Origin: Candidatus Bathyarchaeota archaeon | Lineage (GTDB): Archaea > Thermoproteota > Bathyarchaeia > Bathyarchaeales > Bathycorpusculaceae | DNA: 64,000 nucleotides | Direction: 5' to 3' | Assembly (NCBI GenBank): GCA_026014595.1 | Contig: JAOZHY010000033.1 | Location: 1-64,000, forward strand | In this document: piece after piece, positions 41,741-47,823 of the stretch | Numbering within the stretch: position 1 is the first letter of the stretch | Layout: each line of letters opens with the position of its first letter | Made by a program: the position numbers and the translations under genes | Notes under the pieces: model-generated | Seen by the model: only the letters and a program-made list of their open reading frames with translations | Told to the model about the DNA's origin: nothing | Databases searched by the model: none

Positions 41741-42610
41741 ATGATTCGCAAAGTAGTGATCCCAGCCGCAGGTTTAGGAACACGACTATTCCCAGCAACC
41801 AAAGAACAACCCAAAGAAATGCTACCCATATTCTCCTCAACCGCTAACGGCGAAATGTCAGTCAAGCCCGTACTGCAGGTGGTTTTTGAGCAGCTGTATG
41901 ACGCTGGACTACGAGAATTCTGCTACGTCGTCGGAAGAGGAAAACGAGACATAGAAGACCATTTCACGCCAGACCCCAACTGCGTCAGAGCACTAGAAGT
42001 CATGGGAAGAAACGGCCAAGCCAGCGACCTGGAGAATTTTTACGAGAAACTCAAAACCTCAACCGTCATGTGGGTCAACCAGCCTGAGCCAAAAGGCTTC
42101 GGAAACGCAGTTCTAATGGCTCAGCCGTTCGTGCAGAACGAGCGGTGCCTAGTGCATGCGGGCGACAGCTGCATAATCTCGAAAGACATGGACTACATCA
42201 AGAAGCTGCTGGACGCCTATGAACGATTCAACGCCGACGCAGCCTTCATCGTGCTGGAGATTGAGAACCCGAAGCAGTACGGCATCATCGAAGGAGACGA
42301 AGTGAAAACCGGGATTTTAAAGGTGAAAGCGGCGGTCGAAAAACCAGAGAAGCCCAAGACGAACCTGGCTATTATGGCAATGTACGTTTTCCACCCAGTC
42401 ATATTCAAAGCGTTGGAAGCAACCAAACCCGACAAAAAAGGCGAGATCCAGCTAACAGACGCAATACAGAAGCTTATCGACTGGGGCTTAAACGTTTACG
42501 CCGTCAAACTAGACAAGAGCTACGCGCACCTAGACATAGGCAGCCCAGAAAGATACTGGGACGCCTTAACCCTGTCCTACCAGCGCTTCTGCCGGAGACC
42601 AAGCGAATGA
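41741..42610 (+). CDS. galU: UTP-glucose-1-phosphate uridylyltransferase
   Basis: A 289-residue GalU-type nucleotidyltransferase that makes UDP-glucose. It has VVIPAAGLGTRLFPATKEQPKEML, KPVLQVVFEQLYDAG, CYVVGRGKRDIEDHF, LVHAGDSCI and IQLTDAIQKL. It lacks the beta-helix of RmlA. ATG 41741 is chosen; GTG 41732 would add three residues. The downstream sugar epimerase gene overlaps by four bases (ATGA). Confidence 0.94.
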   Translation: MIRKVVIPAAGLGTRLFPATKEQPKEMLPIFSSTANGEMSVKPVLQVVFEQLYDAGLREFCYVVGRGKRDIEDHFTPDPNCVRALEVMGRNGQASDLENFYEKLKTSTVMWVNQPEPKGFGNAVLMAQPFVQNERCLVHAGDSCIISKDMDYIKKLLDAYERFNADAAFIVLEIENPKQYGIIEGDEVKTGILKVKAAVEKPEKPKTNLAIMAMYVFHPVIFKALEATKPDKKGEIQLTDAIQKLIDWGLNVYAVKLDKSYAHLDIGSPERYWDALTLSYQRFCRRPSE

Positions 42611-43629
42611 TAGACCAAATAATCTCAGAAGACCTAGAGAGAATACGAAGCAGCCTGAAAGGAGACCTTTTTGCAGGAAAAAACGTGCTGGTCACGGGCG
42701 GCGCCGGGTTTCTCGGCAGCTGGCTCTGCGACGTACTGCTGGGCTTAGGCGCTGAAGTCACGGCTGTAGACGACTTGTCAACCGGGAGAATTAAGAACGT
42801 CGACCACCTGACAGAAAATCCAAAGTTCAGGCTGATAAAAAGCGATGTTTGCACCTTCAAACGCAGAGACAAATTTGATTTCATTCTGCACATGGCTGGA
42901 CACGCCTCGCCTGAAGAGTATCAGGTGCACCCGATTGAAACGCTGCAAACCAGCGCATCCGGCAGCGCCAACATGGCAGAGATAGCCAGAAAAAGCGACG
43001 CCACATTGCTGTTTGCTTCCACCTCAGAAGTTTACGGTGACGCGGAAGTCGTGCCTACACCCGAAACCTACTGGGGCAAAGTCAACCCGATTGGACCAAG
43101 ATCGTGCTATGATGAAGGAAAACGGTTCGCGGAAGCCCTGCTTATGGCATACTATAAACAGTATGGGTTGGACGTGAAGATACCAAGGATTTTCAATTCT
43201 TATGGTCCACGCTTGAGAGAAGACGGACTTTACGGCAGAGCCATGTCACGCTTCATCATGCAGGCTTTGAAGAACGAGCCAATTACGGTCTACGGTGATG
43301 GAAAACAAACCAGGTCGTTCTGCTACGTGACTGACACGGTCACGGGACTAATGCTGCTGACTACAAATCAGGAAGCACGGGGAGAAGTCGTTAATGTTGG
43401 CAACTCGCAGGAAGTCACCATACTCGAGCTTGCGAAAAGAATTAAGCAGATAACAGGCTGCGAGTCTCCAGTGACTTTTCACCCGCTGCCGAAGGACGAC
43501 CCGAAAAGGCGATGCCCAGACACGAGCAAACTGGAAAAACTTGCAGGCTGGAAGCCGCAAGTCAAGTTCGAAGACGGGCTTAAAAGAACAATAAGATGGT
43601 TTCAAACATTAAATCCAGCAACGGATTAG
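42607..43629 (+). CDS. UDP-glucuronate decarboxylase/UDP-xylose synthase-like SDR
   Basis: A 340-residue extended SDR. It has VTGGAGFLGSWLCDVLLGLG, HMAGHASPEEYQVHPI, FASTSEVYGDAEV and the UXS-typical GPRSCYDEGKRFAEAL (Tyr/Lys), then RIFNSYGPR. With galU and ugd this suggests the route UDP-glucose to UDP-glucuronate to UDP-xylose or its keto form. It has a non-standard 30-residue N-terminal leader before the glycine loop. The gene ends in a large inverted repeat (43619-43681). Confidence 0.88.
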   Translation: MIDQIISEDLERIRSSLKGDLFAGKNVLVTGGAGFLGSWLCDVLLGLGAEVTAVDDLSTGRIKNVDHLTENPKFRLIKSDVCTFKRRDKFDFILHMAGHASPEEYQVHPIETLQTSASGSANMAEIARKSDATLLFASTSEVYGDAEVVPTPETYWGKVNPIGPRSCYDEGKRFAEALLMAYYKQYGLDVKIPRIFNSYGPRLREDGLYGRAMSRFIMQALKNEPITVYGDGKQTRSFCYVTDTVTGLMLLTTNQEARGEVVNVGNSQEVTILELAKRIKQITGCESPVTFHPLPKDDPKRRCPDTSKLEKLAGWKPQVKFEDGLKRTIRWFQTLNPATD

Positions 43630-43681
43630 AAGTAGTAGTATAGAAGCTTTACGCCGACTACTTCTTATTTTTAATCCGTTG
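43619..43681 (+). terminator. Inverted repeat over the stop codon of the UXS-like gene
   Basis: CAACGGATTAGAAGTAG (43619-43635, spanning the stop TAG) is matched by CTACTTCT (43658-43665) and AATCCGTTG (43673-43681) on the other arm, with a seven-base insertion in that arm. A folded RNA could act as a terminator. Alternatively the structure arose when the rmlA fragment alongside was pasted here. Confidence 0.5.
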
Positions 43682-43720
43682 TCTGGTGCCTTTGCCGCCG
43701 CTGAATACAAGCGCTTTCAT
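43676..43720 (-). pseudogene. rmlA: 5-prime fragment of a third rmlA
   Basis: On the minus strand ATG 43720 begins MKALVFSGGKGTR, nearly the same as the starts of the two intact rmlA genes (MKALVLSGGKGTR), then becomes unrelated (QRIKNKK, stop). Codon-level similarity with the rmlA copies is high through this segment. This is a broken end of an rml operon, left beside the UXS gene. Confidence 0.75.
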
Positions 43721-43946
43721 TTTGGGTTACTTAAATTGTTCAATGATCAGTTAATGTTAAGACTGTTAAAGACACTATTCTGTAGCTTATCAAAATAAAT
43801 TTTGTTTTAGAAGTAGTTGTTGCTTTTTGCTGTTTAGGAACAAGCTGGTTTGGGTTGTTTTTTTGAGGCAAAGCTTAATTTGGTTGTGGTTTGCGTCATT
43901 TAAAGTCTGTAGAAGTCAAGGGACGTCCGTAGAAGGGGAAGTTTAC
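43721..43946. other. Gap between the rmlA fragment and the AbrB-like gene
   Basis: A 226-base stretch, AT-rich at first. I see no gene; the frame from 43827 that joins the AbrB-like gene has no family features before 43947. It may hold that gene's promoter (for example AAATAAATTTTG near 43793). Confidence 0.4.
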
Positions 43947-44225
43947 TTGCCGTTAACTCAGAAAGTCACGTTCAAAACGATGCTTCAAAGGGGGAACAGG
44001 GTGCAAATCCCGAAGTTAATTCGATGGCAGTTCAAAATGGAGCCACTTCAAGTCTTGAAGGTAGGTGTTTGCATCGTAGATTTGTGGAGTGGGTGGCAGT
44101 TTTTCTATGCGAGAATGGGCAAGGACGGGCGCATACTTGTTCCAAAGCTTACGTTGGCACTATTGCGAGGCGAAAAGTTGGACCTAGCAGGCTGCGTCAT
44201 GGAAGTGACACTTGAACCTGCATAA
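43947..44225 (+). CDS. AbrB-like swapped-hairpin protein
   Basis: A 92-residue protein with two AbrB/SpoVT-like hairpin units: RGNRVQIPKLIRWQFKME and DGRILVPKLTLALLRGEKLD, ending CVMEVTLEPA. Proteins of this double-unit kind are common in Bathyarchaeia-like genomes, from memory, and their role is not established. I choose TTG 43947 because AAGGGGAA lies about ten bases upstream; the long upstream frame from 43827 is poorly conserved in style. It is convergent with vapC. Its 3-prime half is the part duplicated at 36.3 kb. Confidence 0.6.
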   Translation: MPLTQKVTFKTMLQRGNRVQIPKLIRWQFKMEPLQVLKVGVCIVDLWSGWQFFYARMGKDGRILVPKLTLALLRGEKLDLAGCVMEVTLEPA

Positions 44226-44306
44226 CTAGGTTTAATGATTATTTGAAATGGTTTGGTTGTGAATTTTAAATGGTTCTTTTTATTAGTGTTGTATCGAAGT
44301 CTTTAT
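44127..44306. repeat. 180-bp direct repeat, right copy
   Basis: The intact version of the repeat at 36291-36469. It covers the 3-prime end of the AbrB-like gene and the 3-prime end of vapC, both complete here. Differences from the left copy are a few substitutions and two one-base losses in the left copy. Together the copies bracket about 7.7 kb holding rmlDBCA, ugd, galU and the UXS-like gene. Confidence 0.85.
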
Positions 44307-44685
44307 CGTTTGTAACTATTTCTTGTGTGCCTGTTCTTATGGCCACAGCTAAGTGTATGGAGTCCTCGTAGTCGAGTTTGCAGTCGTTCATCAAGTCTAA
44401 GGCTTGGGTGAAGTCTTCGGGTCTAAGTGGTTCAATTATTAAGCCTTTGATGCGTGTTATGGAGTTGACTACTTTTTCTGTGAAGTTTTGGTCTTTCAAG
44501 TTTTTGCCTGTTAAGCCTGCTATTATTACCAGTGCTTCATAGAGCGTCAGGCTAGAGGTGACAAATTCTCCACGTGGCGAGGCTTCAATTTTTTTGATCC
44601 ATTTGTAAGCTGTTTCGCCGAATTTTGGGTGGTTGCCAAGCCAATACACGAATATGTTGATGTCTACGTAGCGTTTGTCCACCAT
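44266..44685 (-). CDS. vapC: VapC-type PIN-domain toxin
   Basis: A 139-residue PIN nuclease. The four acidic residues expected for the metal site appear in order: KRYVDINIFVYWL (Asp), SSLTLYEALVII (Glu), LDYEDSIHLAVA (Asp) and IVTNDKDFDTTL (Asp). It would cleave RNA when free of antitoxin. The start lies inside the vapB gene end (22-base overlap), the usual order antitoxin then toxin. Confidence 0.92.
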   Translation of the reverse strand: MVDKRYVDINIFVYWLGNHPKFGETAYKWIKKIEASPRGEFVTSSLTLYEALVIIAGLTGKNLKDQNFTEKVVNSITRIKGLIIEPLRPEDFTQALDLMNDCKLDYEDSIHLAVAIRTGTQEIVTNDKDFDTTLIKRTI

Positions 44686-44912
44686 TTCTGCATTACCTCT
44701 ACTACGAATTCATCCATGTCTTCTGGCCATTTGGTTATTTTGAATGCGCCACGGTATTTGTCAGCAACAGGCTCTGCGGGCTCCATAATGATTACTCTTC
44801 CTTTTGCTTTGATGTTAACGTAACTGCCTTCTTTTAGTTTGGTTGTTTCCCTGATGCTTTTTGGGATTATGATTCTGCCTTTCTCATCGACTTTGACGGT
44901 GGTTTCACTCAT
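44664..44912 (-). CDS. vapB: VapB antitoxin (AbrB/MazE-like)
   Basis: An 82-residue protein. The N-terminal AbrB hairpin VDEKGRIIIPKSIRETTKLKEGSYVNI is followed by a less ordered acidic tail (ITKWPEDMDEFVVEVM) that would cap VapC. It binds DNA and its toxin. A TATA-like TTTATATAA (minus strand, 44945-44953) lies 33 bases upstream, so the mRNA is probably nearly leaderless. Confidence 0.92.
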   Translation of the reverse strand: MSETTVKVDEKGRIIIPKSIRETTKLKEGSYVNIKAKGRVIIMEPAEPVADKYRGAFKITKWPEDMDEFVVEVMQKWWTNAT

Positions 44913-45159
44913 TTATTTTTCCCACATTAAGATTATTAGCCCACTTATATAAAGACTCCCACGAGCACTTTCGAACCAATGCCGAGAGAACCCATGGATT
45001 GATTGCACCTGATAAAAATCCACGAACCACTCACAAGCCAGCAATTAAAGCAAAAAAGCAATTTCAAAATAAGTTCCAACCTTCAGTGAAATCTTTCATC
45101 TTGAGGTATTTGGAAAAAAGCCTTCAAAGGCACAACGCAGTTTGGTAGAAGAAGGGGTC
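44913..45159. other. Gap upstream of vapBC
   Basis: It contains the vapBC promoter (TATA 44945-44953 on the minus strand). The remainder, to the glycosyltransferase remnant, shows no gene, RNA or repeat that I can support. Confidence 0.5.
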
Positions 45160-45348
45160 TATCACATAAAGTGTTGAAGATTTTATTAATGCCCACAGTA
45201 TTCTTGGGTTGGCTTTGATTGTGCCGCCTATTCGCGGGTTCTTCTTCTCGGCGGTGCATCATACCTTATTTTGCTTATGGCTAAGCCTTGTTTCTTAGCT
45301 ATCACGAAAAATTCGGCGCCGAACATTTTCCCGCCAGAGTTGAATATT
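45160..45348 (-). pseudogene. C-terminal remnant of a GT2 glycosyltransferase
   Basis: On the minus strand the sequence reads MFGAEFFVIAKKQGLAI, then SKIRYDAPPRRR, then a frameshift, then IGGTIKANPRILWALIKSS. These pieces match the last ~60 residues of the intact GT2 at 45997-46644 (FGAEFLVIAKKNGLRI, RIGGTIKANLRILWALIKS). The 5-prime part is missing, and an in-frame stop and shift are present. It is the leftover of a tandem or segmental duplication, with HicAB now between the copies. Confidence 0.75.
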
Positions 45349-45365
45349 GTGTGCAAGTTTTATGT

Positions 45366-45554
45366 TTATTTTTCTCTTAAAAATTTTAGAAATTTTTCTC
45401 GGCTTATTCCTGCTTCTCTCAGTATAGCTCTGGCTAGTCCAGGTTTGATGTCCTTTCCAGGATGCATGGGTATTACTATTCTGACTTTTCTACTGTTTAT
45501 CATGATGATGTGTGATCCTTTCTGGCGAATAATTTTGAAGCCTTCCTTCTCCAA
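45366..45554 (-). CDS. hicA: HicA-type mRNA interferase
   Basis: A 62-residue dsRBD-like toxin core: KEGFKIIRQKGSHIIM with the catalytic histidine, then VRIVIPMHPGKDIKPGLARAILREAGIS. Family members usually start about 14 residues earlier. Here the in-frame sequence upstream (LINPNKLIKILEKEGF) clearly belongs, but no ATG, GTG or TTG precedes it; the TTG at 45554 would cut the first helix. Either an unusual start codon is used or the gene has lost its start. It is encoded after hicB. Confidence 0.78.
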   Translation of the reverse strand: MEKEGFKIIRQKGSHIIMINSRKVRIVIPMHPGKDIKPGLARAILREAGISREKFLKFLREK

Positions 45555-45592
45555 GATTTTAATTAGCTTGTTGGGATTTATAAGGCGAAATT

Positions 45593-45817
45593 TTAGGCAA
45601 GTGCTTTCACTTTTTGTATGCCGACGACTCTTTGCCTCAGAAAATCGTTCTTTTCTTGTTCAGGTAAGGTTTCCATGTAAAGGTCTATGGCTTCTTTCAC
45701 GTTTTCCATAACTTCAGCCAAAGTGTCGCCTTGAGTGTGGCATCCTGGCAAAGCAGGCACGATGGCTACGTAGCCGCCGGTTTCATCCTCTAAAAGCACC
45801 ACGTCAAACTCGTGCAT
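45593..45817 (-). CDS. hicB: HicB-type antitoxin
   Basis: A 74-residue protein with the HicB partial RNase H fold: FDVVLLEDETGGYVAIVPAL, PGCHTQGDTLAEVMENVKEAIDLYME. It lacks a C-terminal DNA-binding domain, so autoregulation by this protein alone is unclear. It precedes hicA in the direction of transcription. A TATA-like CTTATATCA (minus strand, about 45851-45859) lies roughly 35 bases upstream. Confidence 0.88.
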   Translation of the reverse strand: MHEFDVVLLEDETGGYVAIVPALPGCHTQGDTLAEVMENVKEAIDLYMETLPEQEKNDFLRQRVVGIQKVKALA

Positions 45818-45996
45818 TCAATTTCACCATTAACGTTAGAGGAACACGGTTGATATAAGAATTCTGATGGAAAGTGACTAAAATGAGCTTGGATACCGAA
45901 GTTTATTGTGGCAACCTACTGACGTCAAGAGGCTCTCTACCTTTGAATTCTCTCCTTCAACGGTTTTCTAACTATCACTTATTTTTAAAGCAGATG

Positions 45997-46644
45997 TTAA
46001 AATAAGTAAAGCATTAAGGATTTGATGAGTGCCCACAGTATCCTAAGGTTGGCTTTGATTGTGCCACCGATTCGCGGACGCTTTCTTCTGAGCGGAGGAT
46101 AATACATTATCTCGCCTATTCGCAAACCATTTTTCTTGGCGATAACAAGGAACTCGGCGCCGAACGTTTCTCCACCACGAAGCGCAAAGTTTGAAACAGC
46201 CTCTCTCCGGTAAACTCTGAAGTTGGACAGGGTGTCTGTTACACCAACGAGTTTACCCAGCGTCTTAGAGGTGACAATCTCAGAGATTCTTGGTAAAACT
46301 GTGCGGGATGCGACGACTACGTCGAAGACTGCGGCTTGCTGAAGCAACAGAGGTATGTGTTGGGGGTCATTTTCCAAGTCTGCGTCTATCGTGACTATCA
46401 CGGGAAACTTGGCTAACCGCATTCCGTACAGGAGCCCCTTTGTTTGACCCTCTCTTGTTTTTGTTACAGCTACGTCTGCAAGGCGCTTGGCAACCTGGAT
46501 GGTTCCATCTTGAGAACTGTCATCGACCACTATTATCTCGTGTGGAACTTGCTGGAGCACGTTTCTTATGGCGAGGATTAGTTTTTCGATGTTTTCCCGC
46601 TCGTTCCAAGTTGTCGTTACCACCGACACACCATTTATCATCAT
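45997..46644 (-). CDS. Family 2 glycosyltransferase (dolichol-phosphate mannose synthase-like)
   Basis: A 215-residue GT-A enzyme. It has VSVVTTTWNERENIEKLI, IIVVDDSSQDGT and VTIDADLENDPQHIPLLL with the metal-binding D-x-D, then TDTLSNFRVYRREAV (where related enzymes have a DTxSGFR motif) and a basic C terminus (PPLRRKRPRIGG). It probably transfers a sugar to polyprenyl phosphate. A decayed copy of its 3-prime end lies 0.65 kb downstream. No partner membrane gene is adjacent. Confidence 0.85.
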   Translation of the reverse strand: MMINGVSVVTTTWNERENIEKLILAIRNVLQQVPHEIIVVDDSSQDGTIQVAKRLADVAVTKTREGQTKGLLYGMRLAKFPVIVTIDADLENDPQHIPLLLQQAAVFDVVVASRTVLPRISEIVTSKTLGKLVGVTDTLSNFRVYRREAVSNFALRGGETFGAEFLVIAKKNGLRIGEIMYYPPLRRKRPRIGGTIKANLRILWALIKSLMLYLF

Positions 46645-46967
46645 GAATTTAGCCTCAAACTTGGGTTGCTCTTTGGCTACTGTTAAATATTATTGCGATT
46701 TTGTGATTTTTAATGTTGAAACTGATGCGGCTCCGAAGGTTTCTTGAAATTTAAGGTCTTTTGGAATTGTTGGTGTTAAGCCTCTATGAGTATTAGCTAA
46801 GAAACAGTTCTAGGAAAAATTATTAATTACTGGAGAACAACCGAAGTTTCGTTGTTCATAGTTAACCCTATTATTATTAACATTTTTTGAATTTTACTAT
46901 TGTTAAAATTAAAATGCTTAGCTCTTTTCTATGAAGGTGGAATGAAAAAATCTTCTGAAAACGACTC
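46645..46967. other. AT-rich gap with a possible gene remnant
   Basis: A 323-base AT-rich gap between two leftward glycosyltransferase genes. On the minus strand a 37-codon open piece with no start (FLANTHRGLTPTIPKDL then KFQETFGAASVSTLKITKSQ, stop) has a coding look and could be the tail of a lost gene. No other feature is supported. Confidence 0.35.
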
Positions 46968-47798
46968 TTAAACCTTTATATGCCCTATTATCATTGAGCA
47001 CGCCTTAAGCCAAAAAAGAAAAACGCATCCAATAACCACGCTTGGTTTTTGCTTTTCTCTTAAAACCTGAACAAAAGTTAGCATTGCGTGACGTATCATT
47101 GAAGGAAATATCTTTTTGTTGGTTTTGCGTATGAAAGCTGGCACGGTTTCGCCGTAGCGGAGATTCTTCAGGACCCATTGTGTAAGCGAAACCGATTCAA
47201 GGTGGTATAAAAAAGCCTTGCAATAGCCTTCTTTGACGTTTAAGCGCTTCAACCGTTCATAGAGGTCGTAGTCTTCGCCCCACAACAGCGAGGTGTCAAA
47301 CATGCCAACCTCTTCCAAAAGTTTTCTGATGAAAAAGCGCGGCTCGCCATGCATCAAGTTCTCTCGTGCTCCGTATACGTGCTCAACTTGTTCATACTTG
47401 TTCTTCCAAACTGCCGAGCAACTGCTCCAAAAATCTTCGCCCACAAAAACCTCGGGGATTCTAACCATTCCCACCTTTTCCTTCGTGCACTTGGCGACGC
47501 ATTCTTCAACAACCAAAGGCGTCAGTACCTGGTCGGAGTCGAGAAAAAGCATGTATTCACCGGTCGAAGCACTTGTTCCAAGGTTCCGAGCTTCAGCTGG
47601 ACGGCATCTCCGCTGTAGTATGCGTGCGCCAAGGTTTTTTGCTATTTGAACAGTTTCATCACTGCTGAAATCGTCGACAACTATTATTTCGAAAGGCTTT
47701 AAGGTCTGATTCTTAACGCTCTGAAGGCACCGCGACAGAGTCCGGGCTGAGTTGCGGGTTGGCACGACCACCGACACTTTTGGGTTTGGTGCTTCCAA
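46968..47798 (-). CDS. Family 2 glycosyltransferase
   Basis: A 276-residue GT2 enzyme: VSVVVPTRNSARTLSRCLQS, IIVVDDFSSDETVQIA, then FLDSDQVLTP with the D-x-D. GEDYDLYERLKRLN is the usual E-D acceptor-site motif. A membrane-like segment stands at the end (VVIGCVFLFWLKACSMIIG). The start is TTG 47798, since no ATG precedes the signature. It lies 25 bases after the big membrane protein gene and is likely in the same operon. Confidence 0.87.
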   Translation of the reverse strand: MEAPNPKVSVVVPTRNSARTLSRCLQSVKNQTLKPFEIIVVDDFSSDETVQIAKNLGARILQRRCRPAEARNLGTSASTGEYMLFLDSDQVLTPLVVEECVAKCTKEKVGMVRIPEVFVGEDFWSSCSAVWKNKYEQVEHVYGARENLMHGEPRFFIRKLLEEVGMFDTSLLWGEDYDLYERLKRLNVKEGYCKAFLYHLESVSLTQWVLKNLRYGETVPAFIRKTNKKIFPSMIRHAMLTFVQVLREKQKPSVVIGCVFLFWLKACSMIIGHIKV

Positions 47799-47823
47799 AG
47801 GTGACTGTCATCTCCAGACATTT

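Noticed and set aside
43827-43946. N-terminal extension of the AbrB-like protein
   Set aside because: Residues before the TTG at 43947 show no domain pattern, and a ribosome-binding site supports the later start.
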